A program made the translations under genes and the position numbers. From a virus, in IMG/VR virus record IMGVR_UViG_3300045999_010887, positions 1-64,000 of that record: a stretch of 64,000 nucleotides of DNA. The stretch is one strand, 5' to 3'. Below, one piece after another: positions 34,111 through 41,241 of the stretch. Positions within the stretch are counted from its first letter, which is position 1, and each line of letters starts with the position of its first letter. The notes under the pieces were generated by a model. It made no database searches, had not been told where the DNA came from, and saw only the letters and a list, made by a program, of their open reading frames with translations.

Positions 34111-34835
34111 TTTGCAGCATCATTCGCAACAGGGAGCCTTTCTTGTTTGGCTGGAAGGATCAAATCCTTTGTCTCAAGGACGAGAACCCAAAGATTACGT
34201 TTGACCTTTCTGTCTTTGAGAATGATTCAGATGACGGCACTGTCGACTATCTACGGATGATTGAACCAGAGCTTAAGTCTGAGCTCAATCAAGTATGGAT
34301 CCAGTGCGTCAAAAAGGACTGGCCTTATTTTGGTTCGGTGCGCGCAGAAGATCGAGTCAAGTATTTGGCTGAAGCACGCAACGAATGTCTGGACAAAACA
34401 GAGAAAGAAGTTGGTCTCAAGGAGTACGACAAGGTTGTATTTATTGAGCCCGACATTGATTTTGATCCAGAAGAAATCAGTCAACTTTTTTATACAGACG
34501 ATGATATTGCGTCGCCATACAGCGTGCATCCCCTGGATGTCCAAAGTCATCGCTGGATTTATGACAGCTGGGCAACTCGTCTTTCCGTAGAGGATGACAT
34601 CTTCAAAGGCCCTAGGATTTTTGAGATGCCACCCCGCCTTGATGTGGTCTCTACGTTTAATTGCTTCTGTGTTTATCGCGGTCAACCCTTTGCAGAAGGC
34701 GCACGTTTCTCTGGTATTAACCCATGGACTGATTCATGGGACTGCGATACTACTAACATCTGTTATGAGTTCAGCATGCGTGGTTACGACCGCATTGGGC
34801 TGTACAATATTCTCTTAACACACCTTGGCAATTAA
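34098..34835 (+). CDS. CAP59-like (GT69-type) glycosyltransferase
   Basis: 245 residues. SVFENDSDDGTVDYLRMIEP, then KYLAEARNECLDK and KVVFIEPDIDFDPEEISQLF follow the pattern of CAP59-like alpha-1,3-mannosyltransferases: END-S-x-DGT, ARN and a DxD-like acidic patch. Its ATG lies 13 bases inside the end of the ColD-like gene, so the two are coupled. It could transfer the product of that pathway. Confidence 0.72.
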   Translation: MRVLICSIIRNREPFLFGWKDQILCLKDENPKITFDLSVFENDSDDGTVDYLRMIEPELKSELNQVWIQCVKKDWPYFGSVRAEDRVKYLAEARNECLDKTEKEVGLKEYDKVVFIEPDIDFDPEEISQLFYTDDDIASPYSVHPLDVQSHRWIYDSWATRLSVEDDIFKGPRIFEMPPRLDVVSTFNCFCVYRGQPFAEGARFSGINPWTDSWDCDTTNICYEFSMRGYDRIGLYNILLTHLGN

Positions 34836-34878
34836 GGTAAGCCGTACTGTTCATTCAAGTTCTCCGTATTGGATTTAA

Positions 34879-35085
34879 ATGGAAAAACTGCCAGACTATA
34901 TTCAAGCGATAGAAGAGGGTAAATCCCTGGTCGCTAACCACAACAATCTTTTGAAAAGTTTATTGCTATCAAAGCAGGCCAATGACAACAACCTTTATAC
35001 TGGCGAAACAACCAACGGAAGCACAGATGTCTCTCTCAGCGCAAGTGAAGGAATCAGTGGATCAAGCGATTCACCATCTGCGTGA
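34879..35085 (+). CDS. Small hypothetical protein
   Basis: 68 residues with a helical, acidic start (EKLPDYIQAIEEGKSLVANH) and a Ser/Thr-rich end that overlaps the next frame by 59 bases. The helical half looks coding. Unknown family. Confidence 0.45.
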   Translation: MEKLPDYIQAIEEGKSLVANHNNLLKSLLLSKQANDNNLYTGETTNGSTDVSLSASEGISGSSDSPSA

Positions 35086-35254
35086 TGCCCTTGCGTTTGC
35101 CTCAAGGTCAGAACATTCAATGACCATTGGCACACTGTCAGATATTTTGATTCGTTGCGAAAGTATTGAATCAATGGATGAGATTATGCATCGCTTTGGT
35201 TCCAAATCAAAGCAAGGTAACTTAAATACACCACAAGATTTTGACAAAGCCTGA
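35027..35254 (+). CDS. Small helical cyanophage protein
   Basis: 75 residues from the ATG at 35027 (MSLSAQVKESVDQAIHHLRD); an in-frame ATG at 34982 adds a poorly structured extension. Helices ALAFASRSEHSMTIGTLSDI and SIESMDEIMHRFG follow. I recall a similar conserved small protein in cyanophages. Function unknown. Confidence 0.6.
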   Translation: MSLSAQVKESVDQAIHHLRDALAFASRSEHSMTIGTLSDILIRCESIESMDEIMHRFGSKSKQGNLNTPQDFDKA

Positions 35255-35417
35255 ACGTCATCGATTAACGGAGGCTGATCGCCTCCAAAAATATTTTTGG
35301 GATTTAGAAAAATTAATCCCCAATCCGCCTGCAAACTGGGCGGTGAATGCTAAGCCGTGTAAGTGGGCTAAAATATTAGAAGAACGTAAAAAGAATCCTG
35401 ATGTCTCAGGAGAATAA
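35241..35417 (+). CDS. Small protein with a TTG start
   Basis: 58 residues. The frame reads LTEADRLQKYFWDLEKLIPN then PPANWAVNAKPCKWAKILEE, strongly protein-like, and bridges two genes with overlaps of 14 and 17 bases. It has no ATG or GTG near its beginning, so TTG 35241 is the best start. Function unknown. Confidence 0.5.
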   Translation: MTKPERHRLTEADRLQKYFWDLEKLIPNPPANWAVNAKPCKWAKILEERKKNPDVSGE

Positions 35418-35682
35418 ATATACAAAACCAGGATTACGCGAACGGATTAAAGATCGCGTGATGGCTGGTTCTCGTGGCGGCCGACCAGGTCAATGGAGTG
35501 CTAGGAAGGCGCAGCTTGTTGCACAAGAATACAAGAAAGCAGGCGGTGAATATAAAGGCGGCAAAGGAGAGAAGCAAAAGTCTTTGGAGAAGTGGGGCAA
35601 GGAAAAGTGGATGACAAAAGACGAATACGAGAAGCGCGGCAAAGCTAAAGCTACTGCCAAGAAGTACAAGGAGAGTAAGTGA
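35401..35682 (+). CDS. DUF5872 family protein
   Basis: 93 residues, strongly basic. YTKPGLRERIKDRVMAGSRG, GRPGQWSARKAQLVAQEYKK and KSLEKWGKEKW match the DUF5872 family, which is widespread in cyanophages and some giant viruses. Probably nucleic-acid-associated; unknown function. Its TGA shares an A with the next ATG. Confidence 0.78.
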   Translation: MSQENKYTKPGLRERIKDRVMAGSRGGRPGQWSARKAQLVAQEYKKAGGEYKGGKGEKQKSLEKWGKEKWMTKDEYEKRGKAKATAKKYKESK

Positions 35683-35849
35683 TGCAAATTGCCGGACGTT
35701 ATATGGATACATCTGGGCCAGGCAATGACCCAAGAGATTTTTTATTAGAAGAAAATTTTTGGGCTAGTCAAGCTTTGCCCCAAGGTGTTTCCATAGATCA
35801 AGCTATTAAAGATGGTTTATGGCAACAGCTTATTAAGTTTAAAAAATAA
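35682..35849 (+). CDS. Small MQIAGRY-type protein
   Basis: 55 residues. It opens MQIAGRYMDTSGPGNDP, paralogous in its first dozen residues to the MKLAGKYSTGYTP protein at 9926, then a short amphipathic tail (IDQAIKDGLWQQLIKFKK). Overlaps the upstream stop by one base. No known function. Confidence 0.6.
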   Translation: MQIAGRYMDTSGPGNDPRDFLLEENFWASQALPQGVSIDQAIKDGLWQQLIKFKK

Positions 35850-35851
35850 AC

Positions 35852-36055
35852 ATGACAGACAAGGCGATTCAAAAGGGTTACACCAAACGCTACCTTCCAC
35901 AAAAAGCCTGGGCCTCATTGTCACCAGAAGAACGTGCAGAAACAGACCAAAAGAAACGCGCTGCCAGTCGTGAAGGTAAACAATTTGTTCCGAACACTAG
36001 GAAAGCAAAGTTAGCTGGACGTGCTGCACGGCGTTATCGCAACAGTAAATCATGA
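35852..36055 (+). CDS. Small basic cyanophage protein
   Basis: 67 residues: GYTKRYLPQKAWASLSPEER then KKRAASREGKQFVPNTRKAK. This K/R-rich YLP-x-KAW pattern recurs in cyanophages as I recall. Possibly DNA- or virion-associated. It ends the small basic gene group and is followed by the hairpin region. Confidence 0.6.
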   Translation: MTDKAIQKGYTKRYLPQKAWASLSPEERAETDQKKRAASREGKQFVPNTRKAKLAGRAARRYRNSKS

Positions 36056-36059
36056 TATC

Positions 36060-36159
36060 CTGACAGCGGAGCAATACCGCTCTAGGGGTAATAGTCGAAA
36101 ACCCCTTCCACGTTACGAACGTGGTGCTTAGCAGCGACTTGAGTGGGAAGGAAGTTATG
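36060..36159 (+). ncRNA. Candidate structured small RNA
   Basis: Three stable hairpins follow one another in a gene-free stretch: AGCGG/CCGCT with a 7-base loop, AGGGGT/ACCCCT, and CCACGTT/AACGTGG. A strong terminator comes right after (36160-36186). No open frame crosses it. It may be an independent sRNA or a leader of the gene at 36191. No known family recognised. Confidence 0.5.
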
Positions 36160-36186
36160 ATCCCGGTATAACAACCGGGATTTTTT
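36160..36186 (+). terminator. Rho-independent terminator
   Basis: ATCCCGGT (36160-36167), 6-base loop, ACCGGGAT (36174-36181), then five more T. The start codon of the next gene lies four bases after the T-run, so read-through could be regulated. Confidence 0.85.
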
Positions 36187-36190
36187 GTAC

Positions 36191-36820
36191 GTGGCGTATT
36201 TGAATCACAATCTTCCCGACTGGTCTTGCTATATCCGCAACGAGTTTCTTTACAACCACAAGCAAGGTCATGGCGAGGTGACCAAGTGTGATGTGCACTG
36301 TGTTGCCAGCCTTGAGAAACGTGTGCCCCTTTTTGAAGCATTCCTTGAGAATGGTGTGAATTGGACTAGGCGTCCACTCCATGCGTTCTGTTGGAAGCCT
36401 GATGCACCCATCGAACCGTTGGAAGATGTGATGTATTGGGATTGTTTCTCCCCTTATATTGATGTGCAGAAACGTGCACGGCTTGCTGGTTTGCAAGCGG
36501 AGCTCATCAAACCTAATGGTGACAAGGCTCTTGGTACCTACATGTTTACCCTTGATTGGTCATGGGAGAACAAGGGTACTACTGACTTTAATTTCTCAGA
36601 GACACCCGAGCATAAGTGTGCGCACCTCTTCAAGATGGAGAGCGGCAACTACTATGCGTATCCCAACAACCGAATCATCTGGTACGACAACGCCTGGACG
36701 TTTAACCGTATCAAACAAAACCCAGGGTACGAGATTGATATGACGGTTTATTCCGTAGAGAACAAACGGAAGCTGGAAACCTCAGACCATTACATGTACG
36801 AGGTAAAGACTGTAGAATAA
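36191..36820 (+). CDS. Conserved cyanophage-type protein of unknown function
   Basis: 209 residues from GTG 36191; the in-frame TTG at 36185 lies in the terminator T-run and is unlikely. AYLNHNLPDWSCYIRNEFLY opens a long protein rich in aromatic residues. I recall similar MAYLNHNLP proteins in T4-like cyanophages. There are no enzyme motifs that I can name. Confidence 0.6.
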   Translation: MAYLNHNLPDWSCYIRNEFLYNHKQGHGEVTKCDVHCVASLEKRVPLFEAFLENGVNWTRRPLHAFCWKPDAPIEPLEDVMYWDCFSPYIDVQKRARLAGLQAELIKPNGDKALGTYMFTLDWSWENKGTTDFNFSETPEHKCAHLFKMESGNYYAYPNNRIIWYDNAWTFNRIKQNPGYEIDMTVYSVENKRKLETSDHYMYEVKTVE

Positions 36821-36882
36821 TTTCGTTCCCCCTCTCTTTTCGATGGGGCAGCAAGGGTGCAACAAGGAACGTTGCATTAAAT

Positions 36883-36930
36883 AAAGGATCCCCTCAGCCG
36901 CATCGTAGATTATCGTAGGCGGACATCCTT
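36883..36930 (+). other. Nested inverted repeats before tRNA-Pro
   Basis: AAAGGAT (36883-36889) pairs with ATCCTT (36925-36930), enclosing CCGC (36898-36901) with GCGG (36919-36922). It ends nine bases before the tRNA. Could be a processing structure or a separate RNA. The surrounding 119 bases contain no gene. Confidence 0.4.
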
Positions 36931-36939
36931 GCCCTTTAC

Positions 36940-37013
36940 CGAGAATTAGCGCAGTTTGGTAGCGCACCTGTTTTGGGAGCAGGGGGCCGCAGGTTCAAAT
37001 CCTGCATTCTCGA
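36940..37013 (+). tRNA. tRNA-Pro (TGG)
   Basis: A complete cloverleaf: acceptor CGAGAAT/ATTCTCG, D arm GCGC..GCGC, anticodon arm CCTGT-TTTGGGA-GCAGG giving anticodon TGG, and T arm GCAGG-TTCAAAT-CCTGC. The C1-G72 pair is typical of bacterial tRNA-Pro. CCA is not encoded. Discriminator A. Confidence 0.93.
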
Positions 37014-37038
37014 TTATTCAGATTCTCGATAAATTGCG

Positions 37039-37059
37039 TTTATCAGGATTCCTGATAAA
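37039..37059. terminator. Perfect 9-bp hairpin after tRNA-Pro
   Basis: TTTATCAGG (37039-37047), ATT, CCTGATAAA (37051-37059). A weak T-rich stretch follows on the plus strand. Probably terminates or protects the tRNA transcript. Confidence 0.5.
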
Positions 37060-37088
37060 TTATATTTACGCGTGCACAAAAACTATAC

Positions 37089-37343
37089 GTGGCTTGGGTT
37101 AATGCTAAAAAACGTATCGATAAGAATCGACAAAAGCTTCTGGAGTACAAGAAGACTTTGCAGTGCGAGAAGTGTGGGCTGGATGATCACCGTGTCCTTG
37201 AGTTCCACCATGTAGGTGACAAGGATAACAATATCTCAAGCATGGTAAACCATGGCTACGCCTGGAGCAGGGTAGAGCAAGAGATTGGGAAGTGTATCCC
37301 CCTCTGCTGCAACTGCCACCGACTGGAGCACTGGCAATGTTAA
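37089..37343 (+). CDS. HNH endonuclease, small
   Basis: 84 residues from a GTG. CEKCG and CCNCH are zinc pairs around LEFHHVGDKDNNISSMV, and ends HRLEHW. A compact HNH homing-type protein. It follows tRNA-Pro and precedes an Endo VII-type gene. Confidence 0.82.
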   Translation: MAWVNAKKRIDKNRQKLLEYKKTLQCEKCGLDDHRVLEFHHVGDKDNNISSMVNHGYAWSRVEQEIGKCIPLCCNCHRLEHWQC

Positions 37344-37367
37344 TATATTCGTAATTAAAATTTCGTA

Positions 37368-37829
37368 ATGTCAGAAAAGGTTTGCAGCGCTTGCAATGAG
37401 CTAAAACCTCTTGAAGATTTTTACAAAGAATCTCGCGTAAAAGATGGCCGCATGCGTCGATGCAAGCTTTGCCATTGTGCGGCAACGGCTAAATACAGAA
37501 CACAAAATCCACAGATTTATAGAAAAGCTAGTTTAAAACATTGGCACAACTTAAATGACAGCAAAAAACATAGTAAATGGCTCAAGCGTTATGGATTAAC
37601 AAAAGAAGAATATAAAACCCTTTTTAATAAACAGAAAGGACTTTGTTTTATCTGCAAAAAGAAATGTTGCTCTGGTCAAAACTTATCAGTTGATCATTGT
37701 CATAAAACACAAAAAGTTAGAGGGCTACTTTGCAAAAAATGCAACACAGCCCTTGGGATGCTAGACGATAATGTTGAATATTTTGAGACAGCTATTCTTT
37801 ATCTTAAGAATTACGAAGAGTCGCCTTGA
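37368..37829 (+). CDS. Endonuclease VII-type HNH protein
   Basis: 153 residues. An N-terminal zinc finger (CSACNELKPLEDFYKES, RRCKLCH) precedes the Endo VII core: CFICKKKC, LSVDHCHKTQKVRGLLC, KKCNTALGMLDD. Similar in plan to the minus-strand gene at 11332-11787. Its 3' end overlaps the convergent Dps-like gene by 26 bases. Confidence 0.85.
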   Translation: MSEKVCSACNELKPLEDFYKESRVKDGRMRRCKLCHCAATAKYRTQNPQIYRKASLKHWHNLNDSKKHSKWLKRYGLTKEEYKTLFNKQKGLCFICKKKCCSGQNLSVDHCHKTQKVRGLLCKKCNTALGMLDDNVEYFETAILYLKNYEESP

Positions 37830-38367
37830 TCATCCATGCAGCTTTAAATGCTTGCCCACATAAATCACTTAAATAATTTTGAATATCAATGGCACCGACT
37901 TTGGCTGCAACAGGCTCTAGCTTTTTGGTTTTCATTCCCAGCTCTTCAAGATTTTTATAGTACACAGTGAGCATATCCGTGTTCTTGTAGCTGGTAACAT
38001 GCTGGATACCTGGGCCAGCATCAGCCAAACCTCTGGCACACATGGGCATCAGGTAATCCATCGACCGAATAAATTCGGACAACGTATCAAACTGTTCCAA
38101 ATGAGCTTCGTACTGACCTTTAAGGAACCCGTGGAGACCGAGAAAGTTTGCACCTTCAATATTCAGGTGAATCAAATGGGATTGTGTCTGAAGTTCCTTG
38201 AGGTAGGAACAGAGGGAGATGCACTGCTGGATAAAGGCCCCGACATCACCATTCTTTGAGCGAGCAGGGCCTTTTGGTTTGGCCTGGGGCTCAGGAATCA
38301 CTCCATTTTGGGGTGGTTCTACCCCCATCTGGGGTGGTTGTTGAGCTTGAGGACCAGGGGTATACAT
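37804..38367 (-). CDS. Dps/ferritin-like protein
   Basis: 187 residues. A Pro-rich N-terminus (40 residues) is followed by a four-helix ferritin-like domain: SHLIHLNIEGANFLGLHGFL has the Dps-type H-x-x-H/W-N-x-x-G...LH pattern, then QYEAHLEQFDTLSEFIRSM has the Asp/Glu ligands. Dps proteins oxidise iron and bind DNA, protecting it from peroxide. The usual D-x-x-AER is replaced by D-x-x-SEF, so ferroxidase activity is uncertain. It may guard DNA or be a virion part. Confidence 0.65.
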   Translation of the reverse strand: MYTPGPQAQQPPQMGVEPPQNGVIPEPQAKPKGPARSKNGDVGAFIQQCISLCSYLKELQTQSHLIHLNIEGANFLGLHGFLKGQYEAHLEQFDTLSEFIRSMDYLMPMCARGLADAGPGIQHVTSYKNTDMLTVYYKNLEELGMKTKKLEPVAAKVGAIDIQNYLSDLCGQAFKAAWMIKATLRNS

Positions 38368-38404
38368 GATTTTTTTGCAGTAATTCTATTTTAACGCAAA
38401 CTAA

Positions 38405-39703
38405 TTACACAATTTCAAACCAAGACAGGTCTGTATAGACCTTTGCACCACTAATAGTTGGAGCAGCAACAACAGTAAACACATCACTGACGCCAGCTTG
38501 AGTACGACCCAGCTGGAAGTTAAAGTCCCGTACATCACTCAATGAGAGTGTGCCATCAGAAACAATGTAACCACCAATAATGTCAGTGCCACCACTTACA
38601 GTTGTTGCACTGGTGTCGTATTGAACGTTACCGTTGTAGTGGGTTTGCCAGTTTGCTCCACTAAGTGTTGGGTTAAGAACTACGCGATATTGGATAATAT
38701 CTGGCTTGTTGTTTTGTGTTTGCTCAAGCGCAATGCTTAAATTGGCCGGAATAACAACACTATCCGTGCGTCCTGATGCCATGCGGATTGAAACCAGCGG
38801 ATATGTTGCGCCAGAAGAAGTAAGAGTTTTTGGTGTTGTACTGGTAGCAATGTTATAACGCCTGGTAAAACCTTCGTAGCCACCTTCCGATGCAACCGTT
38901 GCACAGATTTGTTTTGCTGTAGAACTAGATGCAGTCGTACCAAGATTTTCAATTTCTTGGCGCAGCGGCAACACCGCTGTTGTCATATAGCTTGTTGTGT
39001 TTTGATTATCGTTGTGGAAGATATGAGCAATTTCCATATGACCATCAACAATAAAACCAACGCGTACATCACCAACGCCTAGCCATTCAATATCCATCCA
39101 AAAGATATTGGCTTTAGATGGATCCAAGGTACGGGCCGACGGGCCAGCGCCGTTAAATTTATCGTAGTTCCAATCGCTTTGAGCAACGCGAGTTTCATTA
39201 ATGGAACCGCTTACATAACTACGTAGGACAAGGTTGTTTGTAGTTCCGCTTTGCTCAAAGAAGACACCGTTTTGTGTACCAAATAAACCAACACGCTGTC
39301 TTAGGTTTGTCTTGCCAGAAGCAAAAACAAACGAGGACATATTCAAGAATGATTTCCCTGGTTGATAAGGAAATACACGTGTGGTTTCTCGATAGATGTA
39401 ATCACCAGAAACAGTAGTTACATTTAAATCAACAACGCTTTGGTTGACTTGATAGGTTGTCGAAGCACTACCACCAGTAACAGTAGTCCACTTATCGTTT
39501 TCTTGATAACGGTGTTGACTATCAAAGATGGTATATAGCTGTGAAATTCGTTGCCGTCCAAATGCATCACCTGCTGTTGTTCCTGGTTGCGTGTAAACAA
39601 CAGCACCTGAGGTGGTTGAAACCTCTAAGGGACGGCCACTACAGGTTTGAACTTTATGAACATGATAAAGATTATTATCTGTGGGGTCCCGATAATTAGG
39701 CAT
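38405..39703 (-). CDS. Virion structural protein, lectin-like
   Basis: 432 residues. I recall closely similar phage structural proteins: DAFGRQRISQLYTIFDSQHR, TTRVFPYQPGKSFLNMSSFV, then IFWMDIEWLGVGDVRVGFIV and a concanavalin-like sheet. Probably a head fibre or tail protein. Unusually it is transcribed on the minus strand, away from the plus-strand virion genes. Downstream terminator at 39750. Confidence 0.7.
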   Translation of the reverse strand: MPNYRDPTDNNLYHVHKVQTCSGRPLEVSTTSGAVVYTQPGTTAGDAFGRQRISQLYTIFDSQHRYQENDKWTTVTGGSASTTYQVNQSVVDLNVTTVSGDYIYRETTRVFPYQPGKSFLNMSSFVFASGKTNLRQRVGLFGTQNGVFFEQSGTTNNLVLRSYVSGSINETRVAQSDWNYDKFNGAGPSARTLDPSKANIFWMDIEWLGVGDVRVGFIVDGHMEIAHIFHNDNQNTTSYMTTAVLPLRQEIENLGTTASSSTAKQICATVASEGGYEGFTRRYNIATSTTPKTLTSSGATYPLVSIRMASGRTDSVVIPANLSIALEQTQNNKPDIIQYRVVLNPTLSGANWQTHYNGNVQYDTSATTVSGGTDIIGGYIVSDGTLSLSDVRDFNFQLGRTQAGVSDVFTVVAAPTISGAKVYTDLSWFEIV

Positions 39704-39749
39704 TTGCTTTTAGCTACGTAATATTATTTTAGGTTCAATATATTTGACA

Positions 39750-39778
39750 TAAAAAAGCAGTGACCTAACGGCCACTGC
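39750..39778 (-). terminator. Rho-independent terminator
   Basis: Minus strand: GCAGTG pairs with CACTGC (plus 39757-39762 with 39773-39778), then six T (39756-39751). Ends the transcript of the genes at 39797-41185, upstream of the virion gene at 39703. Confidence 0.8.
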
Positions 39779-39796
39779 AAATACATATCAATGTAA

Positions 39797-40195
39797 TTAA
39801 TCGTTATTTACTGTTTGTAGTAGTTTGAGTAACACTTTATTTTCATCCGCATTTTTTTGGTAATACTGCCAGTTGTCATAGACTACCTCTAGTAACACTT
39901 CAAAGAATTCATTACCATTCAAAACGTTAGTGTCAACAAATTCACTGACGGTATCAGCTAGGTATTCCCGCAGGCGTTCTTTTGCTTTTGCTTTGGACTC
40001 TTGGAAAAAGTCCGACCATTTATCTGTGGGTGCTTTTAGAACATTAGCTTCTGGTTTGAAGTTTGCTTTGATGTAATCAGAAGTTGCTTTGTCAGATTCA
40101 CGCCGCATTTTGGTAGTACCAAATTCCTCAAAGGCTTCTTTGTAAAGGACATCAAGATTGTCTAGTTGGTTGCTCTGTGCCAAGGTAGGAAGCAA
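39797..40195 (-). CDS. Hypothetical helical protein
   Basis: 132 residues, mostly helix: SKAKAKERLREYLADTVSEF, FFEVLLEVVYDNWQYYQKNA. Overlaps its upstream neighbour by 44 bases; a start later than 40195 would remove much of that overlap. Unknown family. Confidence 0.55.
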   Translation of the reverse strand: MLPTLAQSNQLDNLDVLYKEAFEEFGTTKMRRESDKATSDYIKANFKPEANVLKAPTDKWSDFFQESKAKAKERLREYLADTVSEFVDTNVLNGNEFFEVLLEVVYDNWQYYQKNADENKVLLKLLQTVNND

Positions 40196-40337
40196 GATCT
40201 GTAACAGCTTGATGATAGCCTTGCAACCACTCGTCGGAAACCTGTTGTTTACATTTGGGATTATTTCTATCTGTTACGTAACAGATGTAAGTAACATCAA
40301 GGTGCCTAAGCGCAGCTACAGCATGTTGCTCATTCAT
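40152..40337 (-). CDS. Small hypothetical protein
   Basis: 61 residues opening MNEQHAVAALRHLDVTYICY. Reads as a strand then helix (WLQGYHQAVTDLASYLG). Its start lies against the 40342-40372 hairpin. Unknown function. Confidence 0.5.
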   Translation of the reverse strand: MNEQHAVAALRHLDVTYICYVTDRNNPKCKQQVSDEWLQGYHQAVTDLASYLGTEQPTRQS

Positions 40338-40341
40338 AAAA

Positions 40342-40372
40342 AAAGGGATACTTAATCTTTAAGCATCCCTTT
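40342..40372 (-). terminator. Hairpin with T-run against a start codon
   Basis: AAAGGGAT/ATCCCTTT plus CTTAA/TTAAG form a long stem with a single mismatch; on the minus strand it runs into TTTTTTT and the ATG at 40337 follows within a few bases. A terminator, or an attenuator controlling the next gene. Confidence 0.65.
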
Positions 40373-40400
40373 ATTCTAAGTTGTAATAAAAGTTACATTC

Positions 40401-40691
40401 TTAAGAAAGAATAACTTCTTGTCCTTCAAACTTGCCCGCTTCCAGGTCTTTAACAAATTCAACACGCCGGAAGTATTCATCCCGGCAATAAGGACCTGCT
40501 TCTGTCAGGCAAAAGTTTTGCCACAGCCCAGTGTATAGACCATTGGTACGAGCAGAGCACTGGTACATATGTTCCATAAAGTCTGCTTTCTTTTGCTCAG
40601 CAGTAACGTTCCAGTTCCGAAGCTGCTCTTTTAGCCAGGGCGTATCAAAAGCACCTGCAGTGCGGAGTTTTTTGGCAAGGTCGTCAGTCAT
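40401..40691 (-). CDS. Hypothetical protein
   Basis: 96 residues from ATG 40691; the frame is open further but overlaps the upstream gene. LRTAGAFDTPWLKEQLRNWN and QCSARTNGLYTGLWQNFCLT are protein-like. Three Cys could bind metal. Overlaps its upstream neighbour by eight bases. Confidence 0.55.
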   Translation of the reverse strand: MTDDLAKKLRTAGAFDTPWLKEQLRNWNVTAEQKKADFMEHMYQCSARTNGLYTGLWQNFCLTEAGPYCRDEYFRRVEFVKDLEAGKFEGQEVILS

Positions 40692-40881
40692 TGAAGTTAA
40701 CGGCTGTTGTAGAAGTATAGACACCTTTGACGCTGGGGCTGAGCTCAAATAACAAATCATCAAGATCGTCTTGAAGAGCCTCTGCAATTTCTTCGGCAGT
40801 CTTGCCGCCAAAGGAATTGTATTCAACGTCAATGTCAACCGCAAAAGATACGGTTAACCTTGGCACAACAACAGGTTCCAT
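40684..40881 (-). CDS. Small hypothetical protein
   Basis: 65 residues: VPRLTVSFAVDIDVEY then GKTAEEIAEALQDDLDDLLF. A beta hairpin plus acidic helix. Coupled to the next gene by overlap. Unknown family. Confidence 0.55.
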   Translation of the reverse strand: MEPVVVPRLTVSFAVDIDVEYNSFGGKTAEEIAEALQDDLDDLLFELSPSVKGVYTSTTAVNFND

Positions 40882-40927
40882 TTAATCCAAAGAAGACCTC
40901 AATACTGTAGCAGTAATTTTATTGAGT

Positions 40928-41185
40928 TCAGAGGAGTCGCTCTAATGATTGGAACTTGACACTTTCGTAATAACCAAGGCGTTCTTGAATTAGGTTGTAA
41001 TAATTAATAGCAGCATCAACCATTTCTTCTGCATCCATAGAAGATGCAAGGTTTTCATTTGCAAGCATGGATGCTGTCAAGATAATGACACCATGTTCCA
41101 TTTTGGAACCAGTGATTGCAGCTAACGGCGTTCCATCATTGGTAAACCCAGCAATCAATTTATTTAAGACTGGATCACCGCCCAT
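40928..41185 (-). CDS. Small hypothetical protein
   Basis: 85 residues, opening MGGDPVLNKLIAGFTNDGTP, then a helical acidic part (ASSMDAEEMVDAAINYYNLI). First gene of the short minus-strand group 41185-39797. Unknown function. Confidence 0.5.
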   Translation of the reverse strand: MGGDPVLNKLIAGFTNDGTPLAAITGSKMEHGVIILTASMLANENLASSMDAEEMVDAAINYYNLIQERLGYYESVKFQSLERLL

Positions 41186-41241
41186 AAAACTTTATTGTTT
41201 TACTTAGTTTAACCTATCATAAACTTATAAATAAAAGAAAA

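Noticed and set aside
36060-36159. Hammerhead ribozyme
   Set aside because: A GAAA is present but the CUGAUGA box and correct stem order are missing.
41226-41233. T4-type late promoter TATAAATA before the kinase-like gene
   Set aside because: It lies only eight bases before the ATG, too close for a normal transcription start, and AT-rich runs are common here.
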